The notes under the pieces are model-generated. The model worked only from the letters and a program-made list of their open reading frames with translations. It searched no databases and had not been told where the DNA came from. 34,835 nt of DNA from Asaia bogorensis (GTDB lineage: Bacteria; Pseudomonadota; Alphaproteobacteria; SHVZ01), in the NCBI GenBank assembly GCA_945897335.1, contig CAMDFP010000012.1:1-34835 (forward strand). The letters are read 5' to 3'. The translations under genes and the position numbers were made by a program. Below, in pieces: positions 1 through 8,743 of this stretch (position 1 is its first letter; each line of letters begins with the position of its first letter).

Positions 1-197
1 TTGCCGCCGACATGATCGCCGTGGTGATGGGTGTTGAGGATATGGGTCAGCCGCCAGCCCAGCGCCTTCAGGCGCTCGATCACCGGCTCGGCCACGGCCG
101 GATCGACTACCGCGACGTTGCCGGAGGCGCGGTCGCGCACCAGATAGACGTAGTTGTCCTTGAGGACGGGGATCTGCTCGACGTCGATCTGGCTCAC
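1..197 (-). CDS. gloB: Hydroxyacylglutathione hydrolase (glyoxalase II), N-terminal part
   Basis: Glyoxalase II hydrolyses S-D-lactoylglutathione to D-lactate and glutathione, the second step of cytoplasmic methylglyoxal detoxification. The gene runs off the left edge, so only about the first 65 residues are present. They read as a metallo-beta-lactamase-fold N-terminus: a start like VSQIDVEQIPVLKDNYVYLV, then VVDPAVAEPVIE, and the metal-binding THHHGDHVGG motif just before the edge. The start is a GTG at 195-197; no better ATG lies in frame upstream. It diverges from the methyltransferase at 255, with 57 bases between them that must hold both promoters. The gloB/methyltransferase pairing is familiar in alphaproteobacteria. 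The family is clear; only the C-terminal substrate-binding domain cannot be checked. Confidence 0.92.
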   Translation of the reverse strand, partial: MSQIDVEQIPVLKDNYVYLVRDRASGNVAVVDPAVAEPVIERLKALGWRLTHILNTHHHGDHVGG

Positions 198-254
198 GGG
201 GATCGCCTGGGCTGGGGGGCGGCAGACGATACCAGACCATGCTAGGCTAAGACC

Positions 255-1022
255 ATGTTCACGGACATCGTGGACCTTCGGGACTTCTATGCATCGCGCC
301 GCGGCCAGGTGGCGCGGCGCCTCATCCGTGCCCGCATCCGTCGGCTCTGGCCGGATGCCAGGGGCCTGTCAGTCCTCGGCCTCGGCTTCGCCACCCCCTA
401 TCTCGGACCCTACCGCGAGGAGGCTCAGCGCGTGGTCGCGGCCATGCCGGCGAGCCAGGGCGTGCTGCCCTGGCCTCGGCCCGGCCCCAACGTCGTGACC
501 CTGGCCGACGAGACCGACCTGCCTTTCGCCGATCTCTCCTTCGACCGGGTGCTGCTGGTTCATGCGCTCGAAGGCACCGAGCAGCTCCGTCCCATGCTGC
601 GCGAGGTCTGGCGGGTGTTGGCTGGCGGCGGGCGGCTGATGGTGGTGGTGCCCAACCGCCGCGGCGTCTGGGCGCGCAGCGACCGCACACCCTTCGGCTA
701 CGGCCAGCCCTACTCGCTGGGACAGCTCTCGCGCCTGCTGCGGGACACCTTGTTCACCCCGGTGCAGAGCGCCACGGCGCTGTTCCTGCCGCCCCAGGCG
801 GTCGTGCCGCTGGCCCGCTGGGCCCGCGACCTCGACAATATCGGCGAGCGCTGGGCGTCCACCTTCGCCGGCGTGGTGGTGGTCGAGGCGGCGAAGCAGA
901 TCTATGCCGGGACCGCGGTGCCGCAGGCCGGGCGCAGGCGCAAGCGCGTCCTGGTGCCGATCCAGGGCGGTGCCGTCGCCGCCACCGAACGCCACCAGAG
1001 CGCTCGGCCCGACGAGGCCTGA
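255..1022 (+). CDS. SAM-dependent class I methyltransferase
   Basis: A 255-residue protein with a Rossmann methyltransferase core. The glycine-rich SAM-binding loop is LGLGFATPY (residues 41-49). An acidic and hydrophobic stretch follows, with LPFADLSFDRVLLVHALE (motifs II/III of type-11 methyltransferases), and LREVWRVLAGGGRLMVVVPN gives post-motif III. The C-terminal third is basic and has no recognisable catalytic extension. The substrate cannot be read from the sequence. The gene starts 57 bases from the divergent gloB start, an arrangement common in alphaproteobacteria, but no functional link to methylglyoxal is established. The ATG at 255 is the first in frame that keeps the motif spacing. 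The methyltransferase fold is well supported; the specific role is unknown. Confidence 0.85.
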   Translation: MFTDIVDLRDFYASRRGQVARRLIRARIRRLWPDARGLSVLGLGFATPYLGPYREEAQRVVAAMPASQGVLPWPRPGPNVVTLADETDLPFADLSFDRVLLVHALEGTEQLRPMLREVWRVLAGGGRLMVVVPNRRGVWARSDRTPFGYGQPYSLGQLSRLLRDTLFTPVQSATALFLPPQAVVPLARWARDLDNIGERWASTFAGVVVVEAAKQIYAGTAVPQAGRRRKRVLVPIQGGAVAATERHQSARPDEA

Positions 1023-1062
1023 AGATCGCCCGGCTGGCGACTTTCGTCGATGCCGGAAGCCT

Positions 1063-1091
1063 TTGATTTTATCTGAATCCCCGACTACACC
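1063..1091 (+). promoter_or_regulatory. Candidate sigma-70 promoter of the chorismate mutase-hisC-tyrA operon
   Basis: TTGATT (1063-1068) and TACACC (1086-1091) are separated by exactly 17 bases. They lie in the 98-base gap between the methyltransferase stop and the chorismate mutase start at 1121, in a stretch locally richer in A+T than its surroundings. Transcription would begin near 1098. The -10 match is only partial, so this is a candidate based on position and spacing. Confidence 0.35.
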
Positions 1092-1120
1092 TAGCGGCCC
1101 CGAACCGCGCTTCCCCGAGC

Positions 1121-1963
1121 ATGGCCGCGCCCGCACCCACCCTCGACGAGATCCGCGCCGAGATCGACCGCATCGATCAGGCCATCCACGACCTGCTGAT
1201 GCGCCGGGTCGAGATCGTGCGCGGCATCGGCAGCCTCAAAGCCGGATCGGCACCCAAATGGCGCCCTGCCCGGGAGGCGGCGCTTCTGCGCCGCCTGGCC
1301 GCTCGTCACCAGGGCGAGATGCCGGTCGGCGTTCTCGCCCGGATCTGGCGGGAGATGATCATCGGCGGGTCGCTGGCCCTCCAGGAGGCGGTGTCCGTGG
1401 CGGTCGTGGCCGATGGCGCCGACGGCGGCTGCTGGGACCTGGCCCGGGATCATTTCGGTGCCGTGGTGCCCCTCCATGCCAATCCTTCGCCGAGCCAGGT
1501 GGTTCGCGAGGTGACCCGTGGCAAGGCGACCATCGGCGTGCTGCCGGCACCCGCCGAAGGGGAGGACGAGCCCTGGTGGCCGCAGCTGATGCGCCGGACC
1601 CCGACATCGCCCCGCATCGTCGCCAAGCTGCCCTTTGCCGGCGGCAGCAACGGCCGCAGCGTCGGCGAGGCCCTCGCCATCGCCCGGGTGGCCTTCGAGC
1701 CATCCGGCAGCGACCACAGCCTGATCGTCGTCGAGGCGGCGCCTGAGCTGAGCCGGGCGTCGCTCATGGGCGCGATCCGAAAGGCCGACTTGCATGCCCG
1801 CTGGCTTGCCCGCCACGAGGCGGACGACCGGCCGGCGCATCTTCTGGAAGTCGACGGTTTCGTCGGCGAGTCGGATGCGCGGCTGGCGGCGCTCAGGGAG
1901 CATCCGAGCCTTCAGGGCGTCATCCTGATCGGCGGCTACGCGCTGCCGCTGTCGAAAAGCTGA
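1121..1963 (+). CDS. Chorismate mutase (AroQ type) with PheA-like C-terminal region
   Basis: Residues 1-85 form an AroQ helical chorismate mutase domain, which converts chorismate to prephenate. Visible hallmarks are LDEIRAEIDRIDQAIHDLL, the following RR, a Lys in the SLKAG loop, and PAREAALLRRL. The remaining 195 residues resemble a degenerate prephenate dehydratase plus ACT module: VVREVTRGKATIGVLPAP looks like the dehydratase strand that normally ends in IENS, SLIVVEAAPELSRASLMGAI looks like the start of an ACT domain, and LLEVDGFVGESDARLAALRE followed by VILIGGYALPL looks like the ACT end. The dehydratase TRF catalytic motif is not seen; ARVAF stands near where it would be. Mutase activity is therefore likely, dehydratase activity unlikely, and the C-terminal half may be regulatory. 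It is first in an operon with hisC (19 bases between stop and start) and tyrA, which would use the prephenate. Confidence 0.85.
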   Translation: MAAPAPTLDEIRAEIDRIDQAIHDLLMRRVEIVRGIGSLKAGSAPKWRPAREAALLRRLAARHQGEMPVGVLARIWREMIIGGSLALQEAVSVAVVADGADGGCWDLARDHFGAVVPLHANPSPSQVVREVTRGKATIGVLPAPAEGEDEPWWPQLMRRTPTSPRIVAKLPFAGGSNGRSVGEALAIARVAFEPSGSDHSLIVVEAAPELSRASLMGAIRKADLHARWLARHEADDRPAHLLEVDGFVGESDARLAALREHPSLQGVILIGGYALPLSKS

Positions 1964-1982
1964 CGTGGTTTCGGAGATCGTC

Positions 1983-3077
1983 ATGACCGATGCGCCTGTC
2001 CCCCAACCCGGCATCCTGGAGCTGACGCCCTACAAGGCGTTCGCCAAGCCGAAGCGGCCGGGTCGCCTGATCCGCCTGATGGCGAACGAAGGCGCGCTCG
2101 GCCCCAGCCCGAAGGCGATCGAGGCCTACAAGGCGGCGGCGGGCGAGATCCACCGGTATCCGGAAAGCGGCTCCGGCACGCTGGTCTCGGCGCTCGCTAA
2201 GCATCATGGGCTCAAGGCCGACCAGCTGGTCATCGGCAACGGCTCGGACGAGCTCATCGAGCTCCTCTGTCATTGCTTCGCCGGACCCGGCGACGAGGTG
2301 GTCTACACACAGTACGGCTTCGTCATGTACCCGACCTGCGCGCGCGCTTCGGGTGCGACGCCGGTCGTGGCGCCGGACGACGGCATCACCGCGAGCGTGG
2401 ATGCGATCCTGTCCAAGGTCACGCCGAAGACCAAGATCGTCTTCCTCGCCAATCCCAACAACCCGACCGGCACCTACCTGGCGCGCTCGGAGGTCGAGCG
2501 CCTGTGGGCAGCGCTGCCGAAGCATGTCGTGCTGGTGCTCGATGCCGCCTATGCCGAATATGTCGAGCGCAACGACTATTCCTCGGGCGCCGAGCTGGCC
2601 GAGCGGGCGCCCAACGTCATCATGCTCCGCACCTTCTCGAAGATGTACGGGCTCGCGGGGCTCAGGCTGGGCTGGGGCTACGGTGCGCCGGCGGTGGTCG
2701 ACGTCCTGAACCGCGTCCACGGCGTCTTCAACGTCAACGCCGCCGCCCAGGCGGCGGGCGTGGCGGCGCTGGAGGACGTGCCGTTCCAGGATCGCTCGAA
2801 GACCCATAACCGCATCTGGGTGCCGCGGGTTCAGGAGAAGCTGAAGGCGCTCGGCCTCGAGCCGCAGTCGACCGTCGCCAATTTCATGCTGGTGAAGGTG
2901 CCGGAAAAGCTCGGCAAGACGCCGGACGAGATTCTGGCATTCTGCGCCGAGCGCGGCATCTTCATGCGCGAGATGAAGACCTACGGCATGACGGGTTACT
3001 TCCGCTTCTCGATCGGGACCGAGGAAGAGAACCAGGCTTTGATCGATACGCTCGCCGAATGCCTGGGTCATGGCTGA
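1983..3077 (+). CDS. hisC: Histidinol-phosphate/aromatic aminotransferase
   Basis: A 364-residue fold-type I PLP aminotransferase. Visible elements are NEGALGPSPKA near residue 35, NGSDELIELL (86-95), NPNNPTG (157-163), DAAYAEY (187-193), and the Schiff-base lysine K220 in TFSKMYGLAGLRLGWG, with the substrate-binding arginine near 228. HisC makes histidinol phosphate from imidazole-acetol phosphate. Members placed between chorismate mutase and tyrA often also transaminate prephenate or aromatic keto acids, so a role in tyrosine and phenylalanine synthesis is a fair inference here. The start at 1983 is preferred over the in-frame GTG at 1965 because GGAG lies at 1973-1976 with good spacing. 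It overlaps tyrA by 8 bases, which suggests translational coupling. Confidence 0.93.
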   Translation: MTDAPVPQPGILELTPYKAFAKPKRPGRLIRLMANEGALGPSPKAIEAYKAAAGEIHRYPESGSGTLVSALAKHHGLKADQLVIGNGSDELIELLCHCFAGPGDEVVYTQYGFVMYPTCARASGATPVVAPDDGITASVDAILSKVTPKTKIVFLANPNNPTGTYLARSEVERLWAALPKHVVLVLDAAYAEYVERNDYSSGAELAERAPNVIMLRTFSKMYGLAGLRLGWGYGAPAVVDVLNRVHGVFNVNAAAQAAGVAALEDVPFQDRSKTHNRIWVPRVQEKLKALGLEPQSTVANFMLVKVPEKLGKTPDEILAFCAERGIFMREMKTYGMTGYFRFSIGTEEENQALIDTLAECLGHG

Positions 3078-3951
3078 GATCTTCGATCGCGTCGCCATCA
3101 TCGGCATCGGCCTGATCGGTTCCTCGATCGCCCGCGCGCTGAAGGAGCACGGGGTCTGCCGCGAGATCGTCGTCGGCGACGTCAGCGAGGCCCATGGCAA
3201 GCGGGCGCTCGAACTCGGCCTCTGTGCCGCAGCTCATACGGATGTCGAGAAGGCGGTTGCCGGCGCCGACGTCGTGATCCTGTGCACACCGATGTCGACC
3301 TATGAGGCGATCGCCGACAAGATCGCGCCCGCCCTCAAGCAGGGCGCCATCGTCACCGATGTCGGCTCGGTCAAGCAGGCGGCGACCAAGTCGGTGAAGT
3401 CGCGGCTGCCGGCCCATGCCCGCTGGCTCGCCGGTCATCCGGTCGCCGGAACCGAAAATTCTGGCCCCGACGCGGGCTTCGCCGCGCTGTTCAAGGGCCG
3501 CTGGTGCATCCTGACGCCGGAGGCCGACAGCGATCCGGATGCCCAGGCGAAAGTCCACGCCATGTGGACGGCGTTCGGCTCGAACGTCGTCACCATGGAT
3601 GCAGAGCATCACGATCTGGTGCTGGCGATCACCTCGCATCTGCCGCACCTGATCGCCTACACCATCGTCGGCACGGCGACCGACCTGGAGACGACGCTTC
3701 AGTCCGAAGTGATCAAGTTCTCGGCCGGCGGCTTCCGCGACTTCACCCGCATCGCGGCATCCGATCCGATCATGTGGCGCGACGTCTTCCTCAACAACCG
3801 CGAAGCCGTGCTCGAGATGCTGCAGCGTTTCAGCGAGGATCTCTCTCACCTGCAGCGGGCGATCCGCTGGGGCGAGGGCGAGAAGCTCGAGGCGCTGTTC
3901 ACCCGCACGCGCTCGATCCGCCGCAGCATCATCGAGGCGAAGCAGGCCTAG
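3070..3951 (+). CDS. tyrA: Prephenate/arogenate dehydrogenase
   Basis: A 293-residue NAD(P)-dependent TyrA-family enzyme that oxidatively decarboxylates prephenate (or arogenate) towards tyrosine. The N-terminal Rossmann motif is IIGIGLIGSSIARAL (residues 9-23). TDVGSVKQAA (near 97-106) and GHPVAGTENSGPDAG hold the family's catalytic His and substrate-binding residues, and SHLPHLIAY and FRDFTRIAASDP mark the helical dimerisation domain. There is no C-terminal ACT domain, so feedback control, if any, may come from elsewhere, possibly from the ACT-like region of the chorismate mutase in the same operon. It overlaps hisC by 8 bases and ends only 3 bases from the convergent DUF2125 gene, leaving no room for a separate terminator. 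Prephenate and arogenate specificity cannot be told apart by eye. Confidence 0.94.
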   Translation: MAEIFDRVAIIGIGLIGSSIARALKEHGVCREIVVGDVSEAHGKRALELGLCAAAHTDVEKAVAGADVVILCTPMSTYEAIADKIAPALKQGAIVTDVGSVKQAATKSVKSRLPAHARWLAGHPVAGTENSGPDAGFAALFKGRWCILTPEADSDPDAQAKVHAMWTAFGSNVVTMDAEHHDLVLAITSHLPHLIAYTIVGTATDLETTLQSEVIKFSAGGFRDFTRIAASDPIMWRDVFLNNREAVLEMLQRFSEDLSHLQRAIRWGEGEKLEALFTRTRSIRRSIIEAKQA

Positions 3952-3954
3952 GAG

Positions 3955-4947
3955 CTAGGTCCCGGCTGGCGCCGCCAGCCGCGGCAGGGTCAGGATCGAC
4001 ACCGGGCCCAAGAACAGCCGGCCGTTCTGGGCGGTGATCGGTGCCGTGACCTCGCTGCCGCCTTCGGCCGTCGGCTGCGCCAGGAGGCCGAGCACGATCT
4101 TGGCGACGGACGCGTCCTGCGCCTTGACCTGGCCGCGGGCGACGAGGCGGTCGAGGGTAGGTGAAAGGCCCTGCAGCTTGGCGGTGCCGGCGCCGAGAGG
4201 CCGCATCTCGCCATCAAGGGCAACAGTTCCCTTGCCGTCGACCTTCAGCGGCCCCCAGACGAGAACCATGCGTCGAAGATCAACCGTTCCGCCGCCGTCG
4301 CGCCAGCGGGCGAGATCGGCGGCCGGCCCCTTGATCGCGCCGTCGAGATCGAGGTCGTAGGGCTCCTCGAACGGCATTTGGGAGGCTGAGCGTGCGGCCG
4401 GCCGCGTTCCTCGCAGGCTGACCCGACCGATGAAGCTCTCCGTCTGCCAGTCGGTCACGGCGGGATCGAAATGGTCGATGACCAGGGCGGCGCGGTCGGC
4501 GCTGCCGAGATCCTCTCCGCGATGGCGGGCCTTGGCGGCGACGCCTTCGGCGGTCAGGCTCTTGGCGCGACCGTCCTCGAGTTGCAGCTGGGCCGTCAAC
4601 GCCTCGATTCCAACGGTGGCCCCAGGACCCGTCACTGCCAGCTTGGGCGCTGTCAGGTCGATCTTGTGCAGACGCCAGGGGAGCAATGTCGCCGAGACCA
4701 GCGGCGCCTCGAGCGACCACCCGTCCTTGGCCAGACGTGGCTCGACGAAGCCGAGATCGAAGTAGAATGGAAACCCGCCGATATCGAGACGCTGCCAGGA
4801 GATGATGAAGCCTTCGGCCCGGCGCGATTCGGCCCAAAGTCCGGCTTCGTCCTCGACCCGGCTGGCGAAGATCAGCCAGAGGAAGAAGATGGTGGCCGTC
4901 GAAGCGGCCACGGCCGCGGCGAGCCAGGGAATGACGCGGCGGATCAC
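3955..4947 (-). CDS. DUF2125 domain-containing, membrane-anchored protein
   Basis: A 330-residue protein with one N-terminal hydrophobic segment (about residues 8-28, after MIRR) that should act as a signal anchor, leaving the rest in the periplasm. The body fits DUF2125: a tryptophan- and glycine-containing stretch, ISWQRLDIGGFPFYFDL, early on, then long beta-rich repeats that recall AsmA-like or DUF945-like proteins. No catalytic motif is seen and the function of the family is not known. Its start overlaps the histidine kinase stop by 4 bases (ATGA), so it is the last gene of the nrdJ-kinase-DUF2125 operon. In related genomes DUF2125 genes often lie beside tyrA, as here. The domain call is fairly secure; no function is proposed. 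Confidence 0.75.
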   Translation of the reverse strand: MIRRVIPWLAAAVAASTATIFFLWLIFASRVEDEAGLWAESRRAEGFIISWQRLDIGGFPFYFDLGFVEPRLAKDGWSLEAPLVSATLLPWRLHKIDLTAPKLAVTGPGATVGIEALTAQLQLEDGRAKSLTAEGVAAKARHRGEDLGSADRAALVIDHFDPAVTDWQTESFIGRVSLRGTRPAARSASQMPFEEPYDLDLDGAIKGPAADLARWRDGGGTVDLRRMVLVWGPLKVDGKGTVALDGEMRPLGAGTAKLQGLSPTLDRLVARGQVKAQDASVAKIVLGLLAQPTAEGGSEVTAPITAQNGRLFLGPVSILTLPRLAAPAGT

Positions 4948-6335
4948 GAGACGACGCGGTCTGCCGGCATCACCAGGCGCGCGGTCGTGCCGACGCCGGG
5001 CCGGCTCGTGACCTCGATGCGGCCGCGGTGGAGCTCGGCAAAGCGCTTGGCGAGGGTCAGACCGAGTCCGGAGCCGGTGCGCTCGCGCTTGAGCCCGTGA
5101 TCGATCTGCTGGAACGGCTCCAGCGCTCGCGGAATGTCCTCGGGCGCCATGCCGATGCCGCTGTCGGTGACGTCGATGCCGATGCCGCCATCTTGTGTGC
5201 GTCGGGCACCGATCCGGACCAGGCCGCCTGGCCGGGTGAACTTGATGGCGTTGGAGAGAAGATTGAGCAGGGCGTGGCGGATCAGGCGCTCGTCGCCGCG
5301 GAGTGCCGGCAGCTCGTTGGCGAGTTCCATCCTCAGCTCGACCCCCGCCTCGTCGGCGCGCGGCTGACTCATCCGCCGGCAGCGCTCGATCGCCGCGGCG
5401 ATGGAAAACAGGCCCTCCTGCAGGTCCAGCTTGCCGGCATCGGCCTTCGACAGATCGAGGATGTCGTTGATGAGGGTGAGCAGGTTGTGGGCGCCATCGT
5501 GGATGTCGCGCGCGTAGTCGCCGAGCTTGTCGCCGCGCTGTGCCGCGGGCTGCTCGGAGATCAGTTCTGAGTAGCCGATGATCGAGTTGAGCGGCGTCTT
5601 CAGCTCATGGGTCATCATCGCCAGGAATTCGGACTTGGCCCGGCTCGCACTTTCGGCCCGGGCCCGGGCCTCCTCCAGATGCTCGATCATGCCGATGCGC
5701 TCGAAACGGAGCCGGAGGGATTCCTCCAGCGTCCTGCCGATGGTCCGGACGGCGGAGACGAGGATGAGGATGAAGAAGATGAACCCGACGGCGAAGGCCA
5801 GATTGGCGAAGCTGCCGGTGGCGGCGAGCAGGATGATCAGCGGCGGCAGGTGGGTCGCCAGGTACAGGACATAGGCGAGCGGCAGCGTAGCGAGCACGGC
5901 AATGCCGCCGGCGGCCATGCCGGTCGCCGTCATCGTCATGACGATGAGGTTCGTCGGCGAGGAGGGATCGAAGAACAGGACGATGGACGCGCCCCAGCCG
6001 AGTCCGGAAGCGGCAGTCGAGATCACAGCGAGACGGGCCCATCCCGGAGCGGATTCGACGTCGGGAGAGGCGCGAACGAAGGCAGTATGCAGGAGGAGGC
6101 GGGCGAGCTGGACCAGGATCATGATGGAGATCCAGCTCAGAAGCCGCATCGACGGCCCGGATTCCGACCAGAGGACTGCGACCAGAAGCGTCGCGATGAC
6201 CGTGCTCGCGCCGAGCGCGGCCCTGAGCTGCCGGTAAAATAGGCGCACCCGCTCCGCATAGACCCGGCGATCTATCTCGAGCGCCCGCTCCTTCGGAGCA
6301 CCTACGGCGCCGATCGGCGACGCCGCCTCATCCAC
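4944..6335 (-). CDS. Membrane-bound sensor histidine kinase
   Basis: A 463-residue two-component sensor. Residues about 40-195 hold roughly six hydrophobic segments with no sizeable periplasmic loop, so the stimulus is likely sensed within the membrane. A short coiled linker (204-235) leads to the HisKA helix with phospho-acceptor H243 in MMTHELKTPLNSIIGYSE. The HATPase domain shows the N box (NLLSNAIKFT, about 358-367), G1 box DSGIGM (391-396), F box (EPFQQ) and G2 box GSGLGL (421-426), so all catalytic elements are present. No receiver domain is attached and no response regulator gene lies in the window, so its partner is elsewhere. It overlaps nrdJ by 8 bases upstream and DUF2125 by 4 bases downstream. 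The signal is unknown. Confidence 0.9.
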   Translation of the reverse strand: MDEAASPIGAVGAPKERALEIDRRVYAERVRLFYRQLRAALGASTVIATLLVAVLWSESGPSMRLLSWISIMILVQLARLLLHTAFVRASPDVESAPGWARLAVISTAASGLGWGASIVLFFDPSSPTNLIVMTMTATGMAAGGIAVLATLPLAYVLYLATHLPPLIILLAATGSFANLAFAVGFIFFILILVSAVRTIGRTLEESLRLRFERIGMIEHLEEARARAESASRAKSEFLAMMTHELKTPLNSIIGYSELISEQPAAQRGDKLGDYARDIHDGAHNLLTLINDILDLSKADAGKLDLQEGLFSIAAAIERCRRMSQPRADEAGVELRMELANELPALRGDERLIRHALLNLLSNAIKFTRPGGLVRIGARRTQDGGIGIDVTDSGIGMAPEDIPRALEPFQQIDHGLKRERTGSGLGLTLAKRFAELHRGRIEVTSRPGVGTTARLVMPADRVVS

Positions 6336-8658
6336 AGCGCGAGTAACCGCAGCTGGTGCAGAGATCGCAGCCTTCCTGGCGCATCAGCGAGGGCTGGCCG
6401 CATTTGACGCATTGGCGCGGGCGGGCACCAGACGGGCTCGGCAATCCGACGACCTTGCGCTCGCTCGCCGCCTCGATCTCCGAGCCCGGAGGCTGCAGGA
6501 AGCCGATGTCGACCATGTGCCGCTCGATCACGTCGCCGATGGCTGCCAGCAGCGAGGGCACGTAGCGCCCGCCCATCCACTGGCCGCCGCGCGGGTCGAA
6601 CACCGCCTTCAGCTCCTCGACCACGAAGGAGACGTCGCCGCCGCGGCGGAAGACCGCCGAGATCATCCGGGTCAGCGCCACCGTCCAGGCATAATGCTCG
6701 GTGTTCTTCGAGTTGATGAACACTTCGAACGGACGGCGGCGGCCGTCCTGAACGATATCGTTCAGCGTGATGTAGATCGCATGGTCGCTTTCCGGCCACT
6801 TGATCTTGTAGGTCTTGCCCGGCAGCTCCTCCGGCCGGTTGAGCGGCTGGGTCATGTAGACGACGCCGCCCGCATCCAGCGCGTCCGTCGGCTTGACGGT
6901 CGCATAGGTGGGCTTCGGCGTCTCCAGCGGCAGCTCCCGCTGGCCGGCCGTGTCCTCCGCCTTGACGGTCAGCACCGATCCGGTGACGTCGTTCGGGCGA
7001 TAGGTGGTGCATCCCTTGCAGCCGAGGTCATACGCCTGCCGGTAGATGTCCTTGAACGCCTCGAAGTCGAGCTCGGCCGGGACGTTGATGGTCTTCGAGA
7101 TCGAGCTGTCGATGTATTTCTGAACGGCCGCCTGCATCACCACATGGTCGCCGGGCGCAAGGGTCTGGGCGTTGACGAAGTAGTCGGGAAGCGGCGTCGT
7201 CTCGCCCTTCAGGCGGCGGAAGGCGCGGTAGGCGGCGTCCGTCACCTCTTCCTCGCGGCGGGTGCCGTCGGGCATCAGCACCGAGCGGGTGTAGGCATAG
7301 CTGAACACCGGCTCGAGGCCGGAGGAGACGTTGTCGGCGAGCAGCGAGATGGTGCCGGTCGGTGCGATCGAGGTGAGCAGCGAGTTGCGGATGCCGTGCC
7401 GGGCGATCGCTGACTTCAGCTCCTCGTCGAGCTCGCCGACGGATTCGCCGGCCAGGTACTTCTCCGCGTCGAAGAGCGGGAAGGGACCTTTCTCCTTGGC
7501 GATCTCGACCGAGGCGGCATAGGCCGCCCGCCGCAGCGTCGACATCCAGGTCTCGGTCAGCCTGACCGCCTCCTCGCTGCCGTAGCGCGCCCGGCAGTAG
7601 AGCAGCGCGTCGGCAAGCCCGGTGACGCCGAGGCCGATGCGCCGCTTGGCCTTCGCCTCCTTGGTCTGCTCGGGCAGCGGGAAGTTGGAGACGTCGATGA
7701 CGTCGTCCATCATCCGGACGGCGACGGCGGTGAGCTTCGACAGCCGGTCGAGGTCGAGCGATGCCTCGGCCTCGAAGGGGCTGGAGACGAGCTTCGCCAG
7801 GTTGATCGAGCCGAGCAGGCAGGCGCCGTAGGGGGGCAGCGGCTGCTCGCCGCAGGGGTTCGTGGCGCTGATGGTCTCGGCGTACCAGAGATTGTTCCGC
7901 CGGTTGATGCGGTCGATGAAGATCACGCCAGGCTCGGCATAGGCGTAGGTGGCCCGCATGATCTTGTCCCAGAGCGCGCGGGCGTGGATCGTCTTGAAGG
8001 TAACGCCGCCGAAATGCAGCTCCCAGGACTGGTCTTCCCGCACCGCCTGCATGAAGGCGTCGGTGACCAGGACCGAGAGGTTGAACATGCGGAGCCGGCC
8101 CGGCTCCTGCTTGGCGTCGATGAACGCCTCGATGTCCGGATGATCGCAGCGCAGCGTCGCCATCATCGCGCCGCGGCGGCTGCCGGCGCTCATGATGGTG
8201 CGGCACATGGCGTCCCACACGTCCATGAACGACAACGGCCCGGAGGCATCGGCACCGACGCCCTTCACCGGCGCGCCCTTCGGACGAAGGGTGGAGAAGT
8301 CGTAGCCGATGCCGCCGCCCTGCTGCATGGTCAATGCCGCCTCGCGCAGATGCGCGAAGATGCCGCCCATGTCGTCGGGGATCGTGCCCATGACGAAGCA
8401 GTTGAACAGCGTCACCTGCCGCTCGGTCCCGGCACCGGCGATGATGCGCCCGGCGGGCAGAAATTCGAGGTCGGCCATGGCCGCCTCGAACGTCTCCGCC
8501 CACTCGGCGCGAAGCTCCGGCGCCTCGGCTTCCGCGACCGACGTCGCGACACGTCGCCAAGTGTCGGCGAGCGTCTTGTCGACCGGCTGGCCGTCGGCGC
8601 TCTTGAACCGGTATTTCATGTCCCAGATCTGCTGGGAGATCGCCGCGACCTGACTCAT
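6328..8658 (-). CDS. nrdJ: Adenosylcobalamin-dependent (class II) ribonucleoside-diphosphate reductase
   Basis: A 776-residue class II ribonucleotide reductase, which uses coenzyme B12 to generate the thiyl radical and works with or without oxygen. C87 in TLFNCFVMG and C280 in GACLLGSINL should form the redox pair. NPCGEQ (267-272) supplies the catalytic N267, thiyl-radical C269 and E271; the 11-residue gap between C269 and C280 matches the family. GGIGYDFSTLRP and SRRGAMMATLRCDHPDI are further signatures. The C-terminus is cysteine-rich (CVKCG, then CDLCTSCGYSRCG), the tail thought to pass electrons from thioredoxin or to bind zinc; trxA lies 2 kb away. It is the first gene of the operon with the kinase and DUF2125. 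No cobalamin riboswitch was recognised in its short leader. Confidence 0.96.
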   Translation of the reverse strand: MSQVAAISQQIWDMKYRFKSADGQPVDKTLADTWRRVATSVAEAEAPELRAEWAETFEAAMADLEFLPAGRIIAGAGTERQVTLFNCFVMGTIPDDMGGIFAHLREAALTMQQGGGIGYDFSTLRPKGAPVKGVGADASGPLSFMDVWDAMCRTIMSAGSRRGAMMATLRCDHPDIEAFIDAKQEPGRLRMFNLSVLVTDAFMQAVREDQSWELHFGGVTFKTIHARALWDKIMRATYAYAEPGVIFIDRINRRNNLWYAETISATNPCGEQPLPPYGACLLGSINLAKLVSSPFEAEASLDLDRLSKLTAVAVRMMDDVIDVSNFPLPEQTKEAKAKRRIGLGVTGLADALLYCRARYGSEEAVRLTETWMSTLRRAAYAASVEIAKEKGPFPLFDAEKYLAGESVGELDEELKSAIARHGIRNSLLTSIAPTGTISLLADNVSSGLEPVFSYAYTRSVLMPDGTRREEEVTDAAYRAFRRLKGETTPLPDYFVNAQTLAPGDHVVMQAAVQKYIDSSISKTINVPAELDFEAFKDIYRQAYDLGCKGCTTYRPNDVTGSVLTVKAEDTAGQRELPLETPKPTYATVKPTDALDAGGVVYMTQPLNRPEELPGKTYKIKWPESDHAIYITLNDIVQDGRRRPFEVFINSKNTEHYAWTVALTRMISAVFRRGGDVSFVVEELKAVFDPRGGQWMGGRYVPSLLAAIGDVIERHMVDIGFLQPPGSEIEAASERKVVGLPSPSGARPRQCVKCGQPSLMRQEGCDLCTSCGYSRCG

Positions 8659-8743
8659 TGCTGAAGGCTCCGCCCAGGGCCGTCCGTGACCCTAAGCTAT
8701 TGATATGCTTGTTTAATTTTCCCGCTGATATTGCGGAACAAAG

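Noticed and set aside
8659-8743. Possible cobalamin riboswitch or NrdR box upstream of nrdJ
   Set aside because: The leader is only about 80 bases, and I found neither the B12-box pattern nor a convincing pair of NrdR boxes.
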